This document shows positions 43,153 through 50,598 of a DNA stretch of 64,000 bases, in pieces. The stretch is from Methylobacterium hispanicum (GTDB lineage Bacteria > Pseudomonadota > Alphaproteobacteria > Rhizobiales > Beijerinckiaceae), in contig NZ_BPQO01000012.1 of the NCBI RefSeq assembly GCF_022179285.1, positions 62,001 through 126,000 of the forward strand. The letters are read 5' to 3'. Numbering within the stretch: position 1 is the stretch's first letter; the number at the start of each line of letters is the position of its first letter. Made by a program: the position numbers and the translations under genes. Under the pieces are notes generated by a model. That model was not told the DNA's origin. It saw nothing but the letters and a program-made list of their open reading frames with translations, and did not search any database.

Positions 43153-43593
43153 TCATTGACCGGTCGTCGAGCCCGTCGTGGTGGTCGATTTGACCGGCTT
43201 CGAGCCGGGTTCGTGCGACATGGTCTTCGTACGGGACTCGACGCTCTCGCCGTCCCGAACCTTCGTCTTCGTGTGCGACTTCGAGAAGGTGCCGCCGTCG
43301 TGGGCCATCGCCTTCGACTGTCCGTTGAGCCCGCCATTGCCGGTCTCGTTGACGTGCGAGCGGTCCATCGTCTTGCCCCCGGCCGCGCTACCGCCGGTCG
43401 CCAGCGACGAGCCGGTCGATCCGTTCGCGCCGGTGGAGGTGCCCCCGGTCCCGACGGTCGAGGCGGATGTCCCCCCGGCCGCGGCCGAGCCGGCGCTGCC
43501 CGCGGTGGCGCTCCCCCCGGCCTGGGCCTGCGCGACCGCCGGGATGACCAGCAGCCCGAGGGCGGCGACGGGAACAATGAACCTTGCCATCAT
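43153..43593 (-). CDS. Low-complexity exported protein (Ser/Thr/Gly-rich)
   Basis: A 146-residue protein with a signal peptide (FIVPVAALGLLVIPAVAQAQA) and a body of Gly, Ser, Thr, Ala: GTSASTVGTGGTSTGANGS resembles the repeat of the protein encoded at 44052. A charged middle (DRSHVNETGNGGLNGQ, FSKSHTKTKVRDGES) and a Thr/Gly tail follow. No known domain. It starts 7 bases after the stop of the gene at 43601 on the same strand, so it is the last gene of a three-gene operon of exported low-complexity proteins that ends next to paoC. Confidence 0.7.
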   Translation of the reverse strand: MMARFIVPVAALGLLVIPAVAQAQAGGSATAGSAGSAAAGGTSASTVGTGGTSTGANGSTGSSLATGGSAAGGKTMDRSHVNETGNGGLNGQSKAMAHDGGTFSKSHTKTKVRDGESVESRTKTMSHEPGSKPVKSTTTTGSTTGQ

Positions 43594-43600
43594 GTCAGCC

Positions 43601-43978
43601 TCACTTTGAGCCCTTGGGAACGGTGACGACGCAGTCGCCGTCGCCGGTGGTCGTCACGGTGCCGCCGCCGGAGCTTGAACTGGCGGCCGAGCTGCTGGTC
43701 GATCCGTTCCCGGACCGCGTGGTCACCGAGGGACCACCCGTGGTCGAGCTGCTCACGCCGCCGGGGCCGGCCGTGACCGAGCTCGAGAGCGTGCCGGAGT
43801 TCTTCGCGTCGTCGGAATGCACGACCTTGCACGGCCTGCCGTCCGGGCCGGTCTTGACCGTCGTGCTGCCCGAGACGCCGTTCGGGCCCGTCGTGACGGT
43901 GCTGGTCTGGGCGTGGCTTGCGGCGACGCCGGCGAGGACGAGGGCGCCGCCGATAAGCGGCCTGAACAGGCGAACCAT
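43601..43978 (-). CDS. Low-complexity exported protein (Ser/Thr/Gly-rich, two Cys)
   Basis: A 125-residue exported protein: signal peptide (LIGGALVLAGVAASHAQ), VTTGPNGVSGSTTVKTGPDGRPCKVVHSDD, then SSSVTAGPGGVSSSTTGGPS and a Ser-rich stretch ending TGDGDCVVTVPKG. The TGPNGVSGST and TAGPGGVSSST segments are repeats. Two Cys (GRPCKVV, DGDCVV) may form a disulfide. The start ATG at 43978 follows GAGGAGA. Middle gene of the three-gene group; 7 bases to the next gene, 73 to the previous one. Confidence 0.7.
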   Translation of the reverse strand: MVRLFRPLIGGALVLAGVAASHAQTSTVTTGPNGVSGSTTVKTGPDGRPCKVVHSDDAKNSGTLSSSVTAGPGGVSSSTTGGPSVTTRSGNGSTSSSAASSSSGGGTVTTTGDGDCVVTVPKGSK

Positions 43979-44051
43979 GGTCCGGTCTCCTCGAAGACAG
44001 GGTGGGCGCGGTCCGGAGGGACCGCGCCCGATGCTCGAACCCGTCGCGGGC

Positions 44052-44513
44052 TCAGCGCTTGTTGTGGCCGGGGGCGTTCTCGGAGTTGCCGGGACCGCTC
44101 TTGTCGTGGCCGGGCGCGCTGCCCGACTTGCCCGCTCCATCGGACATCCCCGCCGAAGAGCCGCCGGTGCCGACCGACGAGCCGCTCGTGCCCTTGCCGG
44201 CCGACGAGCCGCCGGTGCCCAGCGTCGAGGAGGAGCCGCTGCCCGAACCGGCCGACGAGCCGCCGGTGCCCACGGTGGAGGAACTGGTGCCGCCGCCCGC
44301 CGACGAGCCGCCGGTCCCGAGCGTCGAGGACGAGCCCGAGCCGCTGCCCGAGCCGGCCGACGAGCCCCCGGTGCCGACCGTCGACGAGCTGGTGCCGCCG
44401 CCGGCCGACGAGCCGCCGGTACCGACGGTGGAAGAGGACTGCGCGAGCGCCAGGGCCGCACCGCCGACGATAAAGGTGGTCGCGAGGGCCGCGACGCGAA
44501 CGTGCTTCAGCAT
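44052..44513 (-). CDS. Exported protein of six tandem STVGTGGSSAG repeats
   Basis: A 153-residue protein: signal peptide (VAALATTFIVGGAALALAQ), six imperfect repeats of the unit SSS(T)(V/L)GTGGSSAG with variable Gly/Ser/Thr spacers (residues 26-122), and a tail GSAPGHDKSGPGNSENAPGHNKR. No known domain; the regular repeats suggest an extended or adhesive surface polypeptide. The ATG at 44513 has TTGGAG upstream. An EcfG-like promoter lies 37-61 bases upstream on the same strand. First gene of the group running to 43153. Confidence 0.75.
   Translation of the reverse strand: MLKHVRVAALATTFIVGGAALALAQSSSTVGTGGSSAGGGTSSSTVGTGGSSAGSGSGSGSSSTLGTGGSSAGGGTSSSTVGTGGSSAGSGSGSSSTLGTGGSSAGKGTSGSSVGTGGSSAGMSDGAGKSGSAPGHDKSGPGNSENAPGHNKR
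44148..44438. repeat. Tandem coding repeat, six units of ~45-57 bases
   Basis: Six copies of a codon string for TVGTGGSSAG plus spacer, e.g. GCCGACGAGCCGCCGGTGCC on the plus strand recurs at each unit with small changes. Units differ in the length of the Gly/Ser/Thr spacer, so copy number may vary between strains. Confidence 0.8.
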
Positions 44514-44867
44514 AGAGAGACTCCAATCTTCAGTCGTACGGGACCAGAAACGGGCACCTTTTGCAAAACGTTCCAGCAAAATGCGGGACTAATAGGCAAA
44601 AGGAACAATCGTTTGCAAGATTTCCGGCCGATGAGCCGAGCCCAATACTCAAAGAACCGCGAGGCTTGGGTGCCTCCGGTTGCAAGTCCGCCATGTCGCC
44701 GTGGTCCGGGCCATCCCGGCAGAGGTTCTGCCTGCTTGGGTATCCGCCGAAGCCCGGGCGTGTCGGACCGTCGAACTCTGCAATGCTGGTCCCCGCCCGG
44801 GGGCGCCGTTGGTGACGCAAGCCGGCTCGGCCTGCGGGCGGCCCGTTCCCGTGCGGGGATGTCTTTC
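44514..44867. other. Non-coding gap with an EcfG-like promoter
   Basis: No convincing gene. Holds the minus-strand promoter at 44549-44574. An open stretch on the plus strand at 44561-44815 would code for an 84-residue basic polypeptide, but it has no ribosome binding site, begins inside the minus-strand promoter and shows no domain, so it is not called. Confidence 0.5.
44549..44574 (-). promoter_or_regulatory. EcfG-type promoter of the repeat-protein operon
   Basis: Minus strand GGAAC (44570-44574), 17-base spacer, CGTT (44549-44552). Full match to GGAAC-N16/17-CGTT, ending 36 bases before the ATG at 44513. Confidence 0.6.
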
Positions 44868-45122
44868 CTAGTAGCGGTCGCGGTATCCGTAGCCTTCGTA
44901 GCGACGCCCCTCGTAGACGCGCACGTCCCTGCGGCCGTAACCGCCGTACTCCCGATGGCGACGGTAGCCGTGGGCGGGGGCCCAGGGCGGGGGACCGCCG
45001 TGCCGGAAGCCGCGCTCGCCCCGGGCCCAGGGCGGGTCGGCCATGGCGGGCGAAGATGCCCCGAGGATGCCGGCCGCCAGGGTCAGTGCGCCGAGCATCG
45101 TCAACATCGTTTTGCGGGCCAT
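44868..45122 (-). CDS. Small exported Gly/Tyr/Arg-rich protein
   Basis: An 84-residue exported protein: signal peptide (TMLGALTLAAGILGASSPAMA), then DPPWARGERGFRHGGPPPWAPAHGYRR and a Tyr/Arg/Gly-rich tail (YEGRRYEGYGYRDRY). Short basic Gly/Tyr/Arg proteins of this kind are common exported proteins in Methylobacterium with no known role. The ATG at 45122 follows GGAGGGAGG. A weak EcfG-like promoter (GGAAC-N17-CGTC) lies 45 bases upstream at 45167-45192. Confidence 0.65.
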   Translation of the reverse strand: MARKTMLTMLGALTLAAGILGASSPAMADPPWARGERGFRHGGPPPWAPAHGYRRHREYGGYGRRDVRVYEGRRYEGYGYRDRY

Positions 45123-45457
45123 TGAGCGCCTCCCTCCGGCCGGCTCGTAGCCGACCACGGACCAGAGACGGAGAACGGAGCCAAACCGTTCCGCCAATCG
45201 CGACGGGCCGGGCGGCCTTCCCCCGCGGCCGGCCGAGCATAGAGCATCGGAGCGCGTGCGCTGGCCATCGGACCGCGATCGATCGCTCGCCCCCCTGTCG
45301 GCGGCCTTCCGTCGCCGGCGCACCGCATGGCCCCCTCGGGGTCGGCCGCAGACGATCGAGGAAGGCCGGACCGCCGACGGCGAGGCGCAGGATCCCCGTT
45401 GACGCTCCCACCGCGATACCCGACACCCGGACAAAACATGCGTCCGGGAGCGCCCCC
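45123..45457. other. Divergent intergenic region
   Basis: 335 bases between a minus-strand exported protein and the plus-strand acyl-CoA ligase, with no gene. It holds the weak EcfG-like promoter described at 45167 and, at 45446-45450, GGGAG serving the TTG start of the ligase. A TTG and no in-frame ATG is available for the ligase here. Confidence 0.5.
45167..45192 (-). promoter_or_regulatory. Weak EcfG-like promoter
   Basis: Minus strand GGAAC (45188-45192), 17-base spacer, CGTC (45167-45170): one mismatch to CGTT. Confidence 0.35.
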
Positions 45458-46987
45458 TTGTCCGACCGTCACCCGCCCGCCCGCTTCAACGCCGCCCGCT
45501 ACTGCCTCGGCGCGAACGCGGCGGCGCGGCCGGACAAGACGGCGCTCGTCCTGGTGGGCGACGGCTCCGAGACCACCCGCCTGACCTTCGGGGAGGCCGA
45601 CCGGGCCGTGCGCGGCATCGCGGCGGGGCTCCTCGGGCTCGGGCTGGTGCCGGGCGACCGGGTGATGATCCGCATGGGCAACGAGGCCGACTACGTGCTG
45701 ACCTACTTCGGCGCGCTCGCGGCCGGGCTGGTGGCCCTGCCCTCCTCGCCGCAGCTGACGCCGGCCGAGGCCGCCTTCCTGATGGAGAATTCCGGGGCCC
45801 GCGCGGTGGCGCTGGCCGGCGGCTGCCGGATCGAGCCCGCCGACCTCGGCGACCGCCTGCTGCTCGGGCCGGAGGACATCGCCCGGCTCAAGGGCCACGC
45901 GCCGCTCGCCGACTACGCCGACACCGCCGCCGACGACCCGGCCACCCTCGTCTACACCTCCGGCACCACCAGCCGGCCGAAGGGCGTGCTGCACGCCCAC
46001 CGCACCATCTGGGGCCGTAGGCCGATGCTGGCGCACTGGCTCGGCCTCTCCGAGACCGACGTGATGCTGCATGCCGGCACCATGAACTGGACCTACACGC
46101 TGGGCGTCGGCATCACCGACCCCTGGGCGGCCGGCGCCACCGCGGTGCTCTACAACGGGCCGCGCGACCCGGGCGTCTGGCCGCGGCTCATCGCCGAGCA
46201 GGGCGCCACCATCTTCGCCGCGGTGCCGAGCCTCTACCGGCAGATCCTGAAATACGGCGACCTCCGCGCGCACGACCTCTCGCGCCTGCGCCACGGCTGC
46301 ACCGCGGGCGAGGCGCTGCCCGTGGACCTGCTGGAGGCCTGGGAGACCGCCACGGGCAAGCCGCTCTACGAGGCGCTCGGGATGAGCGAGGTCTCGACCT
46401 ACGTGTCCAGCGGGCCCACCACCCCGGTGCGGCCGGGCTCGCCGGGCCGGCCCCAGCCGGGGCGCCGGGTGGCGATCCTGCCCCGCGAGGGCCACCCCGA
46501 GCCGCTGCCGGCGGGCGAGACGGGGCTGCTCGCCGTCCACCGCTCCGAGCCGGGGCTGATGCTGGGCTACTGGAACCGGCCCGACGAGGAGGCGGCGGTG
46601 TTCCGCGGCGACTGGTTCTGCGGCGGCGACCTCGCCCGGCTCGACGCGGCGGGCTACCTCTGGTTCGAGGGCCGGGCCGACGACCTGATGAACGCGATGG
46701 GCTACCGCGTCTCCCCGAACGAGGTCGAGGGCGTGCTGGCCCTGCACCCGGACGTCGCCGAGGTGGGCGTGAGCGAGCTGCGCGTGCGGGCCGACGTCTC
46801 GGTGATCTGCGGCTTCGTGGTGCTGCAGCCGGGGGCCTTGCCCGACGCCGAGGCGCTGCTGGCGTGGTGCCGCGAGCGGCTCGCCGCCTACAAGTGCCCC
46901 CGCGAGATCCGCTTCCTGGCAAGCCTCCCTCGCACGCCGAACGGCAAGGTGCAGAGGAAGCGCCTGCCCGAGGCCGCGGCCGCCTGA
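45458..46987 (+). CDS. AMP-dependent acyl-CoA synthetase (medium-chain / benzoate-CoA ligase like)
   Basis: A 509-residue acyl-adenylating enzyme. The phosphate loop is LVYTSGTTSRPKGVLHAHRT, then GTMNWTYTLGVGITDPWAAGA, YEALGMSEVSTYVSSGP (ATP-binding motif), GDWFCGGDLARLDAAGYLWFEGRADDLMNAMGYRVSPNEVEGVL and the catalytic Lys in RTPNGKVQRKRL. It activates a carboxylic acid as CoA thioester; the acid is probably medium-chain or aromatic. The only plausible start is TTG at 45458, behind GGGAG. It precedes a glycosyltransferase by 50 bases on the same strand. Confidence 0.88.
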   Translation: MSDRHPPARFNAARYCLGANAAARPDKTALVLVGDGSETTRLTFGEADRAVRGIAAGLLGLGLVPGDRVMIRMGNEADYVLTYFGALAAGLVALPSSPQLTPAEAAFLMENSGARAVALAGGCRIEPADLGDRLLLGPEDIARLKGHAPLADYADTAADDPATLVYTSGTTSRPKGVLHAHRTIWGRRPMLAHWLGLSETDVMLHAGTMNWTYTLGVGITDPWAAGATAVLYNGPRDPGVWPRLIAEQGATIFAAVPSLYRQILKYGDLRAHDLSRLRHGCTAGEALPVDLLEAWETATGKPLYEALGMSEVSTYVSSGPTTPVRPGSPGRPQPGRRVAILPREGHPEPLPAGETGLLAVHRSEPGLMLGYWNRPDEEAAVFRGDWFCGGDLARLDAAGYLWFEGRADDLMNAMGYRVSPNEVEGVLALHPDVAEVGVSELRVRADVSVICGFVVLQPGALPDAEALLAWCRERLAAYKCPREIRFLASLPRTPNGKVQRKRLPEAAAA

Positions 46988-47037
46988 GGCTTGTCGGGCG
47001 CTTGCCCGCCCGCGGGGGCGCCGCTAGGGCGGAGTCC

Positions 47038-47883
47038 ATGTCCGGATCCGCCCCGCTTCCGCTCTCCGTCTTCATCATCGCCCAGAACGAGGCCGACCGC
47101 ATCGGCGCCGTGATTCGGGCGGTGGCCGACCTCACCGACGACCTCGTCGTAGTGGATTCCGGCTCGACGGACGGGACGCAAGCCTTGGCCGAGAGCCTCG
47201 GCGCCCGGGTGATCCACAATCCCTGGCCGGGCTACGGCCCGCAGAAACGCTTCGCGGAAGCCCAGTGCCGCCATCCCTGGCTCCTCAACCTCGACGCCGA
47301 CGAGGTGGTGCCGCCCGCGCTCGCCGCCGAGATCCGGGCGCTCTTCGCCGCCGGCGAGCCCGCCCGGCCCGCTTGGCGGCTGGCCATCGCGGAGATCTTC
47401 CCTGGCGAGAGCCGGCCCCACCGTTGGGCCTACACGCTCACCCCCGTGCGGCTCTACCGGCTCGATGCCGGCCGCTACGCGCCCTCCCCCGTCCACGACC
47501 GGGTCGAGCTGAGGCCCGGCATCGAGCCCGGGCTGTTGCGGGCCCGCGTCCACCACTTCTCCGTGCGCTCGCTCGGCGACCAGTTGATCAAGCTCAACCG
47601 CTACTCCGACCAGCAGGCCGACGACCTCGAGGCGCGCGGCGTGACGATCCCCGTCTGGCGGGTCTTCGTGGAGCTGCCGGGCAACTTCCTCAAGGCCTAT
47701 CTCGGCCGGCGCCACTTCGCGCGCGGCACCTACGGTTTCCTGACGGCGATGAACTACGCGATCTCGCGGCATCTGCGCGTCGCCAAGCACTACGAGCGCC
47801 GCCGCCGCGCCGCCGCGGGCAACCCGCGCTGGGCAGCTGGTAGCCCGCGGGCCCCGCTTGACCGGAACGGGCCGAACCCGTAG
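47038..47883 (+). CDS. Family 2 glycosyltransferase, WaaE/KdtX-like
   Basis: A 281-residue GT2 enzyme. The GT-A motifs are SVFIIAQNEADRIGAVI, DLVVVDSGSTDGTQ, NLDADEVVPP (metal-binding DxD) and RLYRLDAGRYAPSPVHDRV. The C-terminal VWRVFVELPGNFLKAYLGRRHFARGTYGF is found in the WaaE/KdtX group, which adds sugars to the LPS inner core at the cytoplasmic face. It follows the acyl-CoA ligase and precedes a tRNA gene by 13 bases. Confidence 0.87.
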   Translation: MSGSAPLPLSVFIIAQNEADRIGAVIRAVADLTDDLVVVDSGSTDGTQALAESLGARVIHNPWPGYGPQKRFAEAQCRHPWLLNLDADEVVPPALAAEIRALFAAGEPARPAWRLAIAEIFPGESRPHRWAYTLTPVRLYRLDAGRYAPSPVHDRVELRPGIEPGLLRARVHHFSVRSLGDQLIKLNRYSDQQADDLEARGVTIPVWRVFVELPGNFLKAYLGRRHFARGTYGFLTAMNYAISRHLRVAKHYERRRRAAAGNPRWAAGSPRAPLDRNGPNP

Positions 47884-47896
47884 AGCCATCAGCGCC

Positions 47897-47989
47897 GGAG
47901 ACGTGGCCGAGAGGCTGAAGGCACTCGTTTGCTAAATGAGCATACCCCTAATAAGGGTATCGAGGGTTCGAATCCCTCCGTCTCCGCCA
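47897..47989 (+). tRNA. tRNA-Ser (anticodon GCU)
   Basis: Cloverleaf with acceptor stem GGAGACG/CGTCTCC, discriminator G and encoded CCA, D arm GGCCGAGAGGCTGAAGGC, anticodon loop CGTTTGCTAAATG with anticodon GCT, a long variable arm (ATACCCCTAATAAGGGTAT), and T arm GAGGGTTCGAATCCCTC. The long variable arm and GCU anticodon identify tRNA-Ser reading AGU/AGC. Confidence 0.97.
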
Positions 47990-48235
47990 CTACCTTTCGC
48001 TCAATAATTGATCCGCCTACCGTTTTGGCGACGTGCAGGCCGTTCAGCCCACAGGTTGGCCTACATCTTGTAGCGGTTCACGGCGAACGCTGTCGAACGA
48101 TCTTCGCTTCGGCGAGGCTCAGCGTTGGGCCTAGCCATTCCCGAAGCTTGCGATTGGCCGAGCGTTCGCGCCAAGGACTGTGAATCGCTCCGGGTTTCCT
48201 GGGGACGAGGGAATCCGCCGAGAGAACCGCGGGGA
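47990..48235. other. Gene-free region after tRNA-Ser with IS-like terminal repeat
   Basis: 246 bases with no gene and lower GC than the surroundings. The string TGAATCGCTCCGGGTTTCCTGG at 48181-48202 resembles the TGAACCGCCCCGGGTTT end of IS3-family elements. No transposase or second end is seen. The 3' end of a tRNA is a frequent insertion site, so this may be a scar. Confidence 0.35.
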
Positions 48236-48400
48236 TCAGCCGAACACGTCCCAGCGGATGAACATCGCCACCGAGACGACGGCGAAGATCGCGAGCAGGA
48301 GCGGGTTGCCGAGATAGAGCGCGGCGGCGAGCAGCCCCGCCCAGGCGACCAGGATCCCGAGCATGACGGCGATGGCGACGGGGTTCATGCGCGCATCCAT
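48236..48400 (-). CDS. Small two-helix membrane protein
   Basis: A 54-residue protein with two membrane segments: VAIAVMLGILVAWAGLLAAALYLG and PLLLAIFAVVSVAMFIRW. No signal cleavage expected. The ATG at 48400 has GGGA upstream; one at 48388 is possible. Function unknown. It is downstream of the IS-like terminal repeat, in the direction of the tRNA. Confidence 0.55.
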   Translation of the reverse strand: MDARMNPVAIAVMLGILVAWAGLLAAALYLGNPLLLAIFAVVSVAMFIRWDVFG

Positions 48401-48455
48401 GCCATTCCCGGCCGAAGACTTCCATGCCCATCCGTCCATGTCCATCCGACACCGG

Positions 48456-49025
48456 TCACGCGGCGGGCGGGCGGGGCGTGCGAGGCAGCGGCCGGCTGAC
48501 GAAGCGGGAGCCGGCGAGCAGGAAGCGCCATGGCGTCCCAGCGGCGCGGGTGATGCCGATGCGCGGGCCCGCCGCCACCGCAACGGCCCCGCCCGGCGGA
48601 TCGAGGTGGAACGGTGCGCGGTCCAGCGGCAGCCCGTCCTGCGCGCGGGAGACCGCGAGCGCTTGGCAGAGCCGGCCGGGACCGGCGCAGAGCAGCCGCA
48701 GCGCCTCGGTGCCGCGGCGGGCCCGCATGGTCTCCAATCCGTCCGTCGGCTCGAGCGCGCGGATCAGCACGGCGCTGCCCGGCTCGCAGACGAGGTTGAG
48801 GCACCAGTGCATGCCGTAGGAGCGGTAGACGTAGGCGTGCCCCGGCGGCCCGAACATGCTGGCGTTGCGGGGTGTCGGCCCCGCGAAGCTGTGCGAGGCC
48901 GGATCGCTCCGGTCGTAGGCCTCGGTCTCGACGATCGACCCGCCGACCCCGTCGACGAGCAGCCGCCAGCCGATGAGCTCCGGCGCGACCGCGGCGGCGT
49001 TGCGGGCGAAGAAGTCGGGTGCCAT
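48456..49025 (-). CDS. mpg: 3-methyladenine DNA glycosylase (AAG/MPG family)
   Basis: A 189-residue protein of the alkyladenine DNA glycosylase family, which removes 3-methyladenine and hypoxanthine from DNA. Active site: [22 protein letters not shown] (catalytic Glu), [18 protein letters not shown] (base-flipping Tyr/His region), [20 protein letters not shown] and [12 protein letters not shown]. The ATG at 49025 matches the family start; a longer frame upstream overlaps the next gene and is not used. It forms a run of minus-strand genes with 49042. Confidence 0.93.
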   Translation of the reverse strand: MAPDFFARNAAAVAPELIGWRLLVDGVGGSIVETEAYDRSDPASHSFAGPTPRNASMFGPPGHAYVYRSYGMHWCLNLVCEPGSAVLIRALEPTDGLETMRARRGTEALRLLCAGPGRLCQALAVSRAQDGLPLDRAPFHLDPPGGAVAVAAGPRIGITRAAGTPWRFLLAGSRFVSRPLPRTPRPPAA

Positions 49026-49041
49026 GGGCCGGGCCCGCGCT

Positions 49042-49311
49042 TCAGGCACCGAGATCGGCCGCCGCGAGCGCGACGACCCCGCCCTCGACGCCGGCCCGCG
49101 CGGACGTAGCGATCGCGCTGGCCACGACCGCGTCCCCGTGGGCGCGGAAGATCGCCATGGCATTGCCCTCCCACGGTCCGCGGGCGTCCTGCAGGGCGCC
49201 CTGCCCCACCCGGCAGAGAACGAGGATAGGCTCGTGGGTTATCGTGACGGTCCGGCATCCCGGCGCCCTCTCGCCCAGGCGGGGCTCCTCCTCGGACAGG
49301 CGCGTCGGCAT
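49042..49311 (-). CDS. Small conserved protein, DUF1488-like
   Basis: An 89-residue protein with [17 protein letters not shown], then [20 protein letters not shown], a pattern reminiscent of DUF1488 (V-x-C-x-V-x-x-x-A-L-x-D and a distal H-x-x-A/I-x-x-A). The start ATG at 49311 has GGAGG 7 bases upstream. It lies just before mpg. Family assignment is tentative, and there is no known function. Confidence 0.55.
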   Translation of the reverse strand: MPTRLSEEEPRLGERAPGCRTVTITHEPILVLCRVGQGALQDARGPWEGNAMAIFRAHGDAVVASAIATSARAGVEGGVVALAAADLGA

Positions 49312-49522
49312 CTCGCCACCTCCAGTCTCCGGCCGCGGCGGGCCGCCTCGACCAGCGCCGGACGCCCCCGCGGGGTTCCGCCGCGGCGCCCCGGGCGGAT
49401 CGCCGCCCCGCGGACCCGAAACCCGGCCGGGGCCGCCGAGGAAGGAGAGGCCGAAAAGGCTGGCGGGCCGATCGGGTGCGCCGGACCGGCGAACCGGACC
49501 GGCGCCCCGGCCGTTTCCGGAC

Positions 49523-49777
49523 ATGCCCGAGAGCCGCATCGCCTGGACCGCCTCCGACGTCGCCGGCATCCCGCTGCGCCGCCTCGTCGGCCGGGTCGGC
49601 CAGATCGAGGTCGGGATCTGCGAGTACGACGGCTCGAACCGGCTTTGGACGTGGTGGAGCCCGCTCGCCGAGGACGTATGGGGCCACGCGCCGAGCGCCG
49701 AGGCCGCGCAGCAGCATTGCGAGGCCTGGCTGCGGGCGTGGCTGGAGAACTTCCGGCCGTTCCTCGAGCAGATGTGA
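49523..49777 (+). CDS. Small hypothetical protein
   Basis: An 84-residue Trp-rich protein (RLWTWWSPLAEDVWGHAP and HCEAWLRAWLENFRPF). No signal peptide. It has a weak ribosome binding site. Codon use in this frame looks normal for the genome, and the frame is uninterrupted, but the longer frame it sits in starts over 500 bases upstream and the N-terminus is uncertain. Family unknown. Confidence 0.45.
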   Translation: MPESRIAWTASDVAGIPLRRLVGRVGQIEVGICEYDGSNRLWTWWSPLAEDVWGHAPSAEAAQQHCEAWLRAWLENFRPFLEQM

Positions 49778-49806
49778 CCCTCCGTCCGGCCGCGCGGTTT
49801 CGATCC

Positions 49807-50067
49807 CTACGACCCCGCGCCGCTGTCGAGGCGCTCCGTCCCGGCGCGTGCGGGGTCGTCCGCCGCCTCCCCCTCGGCGATGTCGGCGCGCAGGACGGGT
49901 GCGCCGAGCGCCGTCATCAACGTGCGCAGACCCTCGATCCAGCGCTCCGCCTCGGCGAGCGAGGCGACCCCCTCGCGGCGGAACGTCTTGTCGGGCTCGA
50001 TCGTGGCGGTGACGTCGAACAGGCCATCGGGCCTGTCGACGATCCGGCAGAAAACGCGGCGTGCCAT
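49807..50067 (-). CDS. Small hypothetical protein, possibly leaderless transcript
   Basis: An 86-residue protein: RRVFCRIVDRPDGLFDVTATIEPDKTFRREGVASLAEAERWIEGLRTL suggests an N-terminal beta meander and a helix (DUF-like fold resembling small stress proteins), with an acidic tail. A TATGAT -10 element on the minus strand (50074-50079) sits only 6 bases from the start codon, so the mRNA may be leaderless or nearly so. No recognised family. Confidence 0.6.
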   Translation of the reverse strand: MARRVFCRIVDRPDGLFDVTATIEPDKTFRREGVASLAEAERWIEGLRTLMTALGAPVLRADIAEGEAADDPARAGTERLDSGAGS

Positions 50068-50073
50068 GGCGGC

Positions 50074-50079
50074 ATCATA
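50074..50079 (-). promoter_or_regulatory. TATGAT -10 element abutting the 49807-50067 start codon
   Basis: Minus strand TATGAT, five of six to TATAAT, six bases before the ATG. The -35 region is weak (GTTCCG at 17 bases). Leaderless transcription is possible. Confidence 0.35.
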
Positions 50080-50155
50080 TCACAACCTTCCCATGCCGGA
50101 ACGTTGTGCGCTGATCGATCGCGCCCGAAGGCTTCTGCGGGGCGATCGCGCGGGC

Positions 50156-50371
50156 TCAGATGCGCGTTCCGTCGCTCTTCGGCGGCCGGCCGCAGCGGAA
50201 CTGCGTGACGCGCCAGCGGCCGTGGGCGCTCTGCCACGCGGCCATCTGCGGCTGCGCGACCGAGAGACATTGCTGCGGCGTCTGTACCTCGTCGCTGAAC
50301 AGGTGGACCCGCGTGACGCAATGCCCGGGGTTGTCGGCCAGGCAGGTGAGGAAGTAGAGCCCGTAGAGCAA
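50156..50371 (-). CDS. Small Cys-containing conserved protein
   Basis: A 71-residue protein: LLYGLYFLTCLADNPGHCVTRVHLFSDEVQTPQQCLSVAQPQMAAW followed by HGRWRVTQFRCGRP. The pattern (short hydrophobic start, NPGHC, TPQQC, W...C) recurs in Rhizobiales small proteins of unknown role. The four Cys could form disulfides or bind metal. Start is TTG at 50371, behind GGGAGA. A TTGCCA-N17-AATACT promoter lies upstream at 50428-50456. Confidence 0.6.
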   Translation of the reverse strand: MLYGLYFLTCLADNPGHCVTRVHLFSDEVQTPQQCLSVAQPQMAAWQSAHGRWRVTQFRCGRPPKSDGTRI

Positions 50372-50427
50372 GACGGTTCTCCCTGTGCGAGACAGGGCGA
50401 ATCCTCCCGTGGCCGTTTCTCGTAAGC

Positions 50428-50456
50428 AGTATTGCGGCCCGATTTTCTGCTGGCAA
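50428..50456 (-). promoter_or_regulatory. Sigma-70-like promoter of the 50156 gene
   Basis: Minus strand TTGCCA (50451-50456; five of six), 17-base spacer, AATACT (50428-50433; four of six), 56 bases before the TTG start. Confidence 0.5.
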
Positions 50457-50598
50457 GCACCGTGCCATCCCAATATCGCGGGCGCGCAGAGGTTTTCGTT
50501 CGCTGTTGCATGAAGGTCGATGTCCGCACCGCTTTCCGCTACGGCTGGGCGCGGCAGCATCGGGCCGGCGAAGCCGCGCCCCAGGGAGGACGCCGCGC

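Noticed and set aside
44561..44815. 84-codon plus-strand frame between the exported proteins
   Set aside because: No ribosome binding site, begins inside the minus-strand promoter, no domain.
47990..48235. Integrated element at tRNA-Ser
   Set aside because: No integrase, no duplicated tRNA 3' end found downstream in the window; only an IS-like terminal repeat supports a past insertion.
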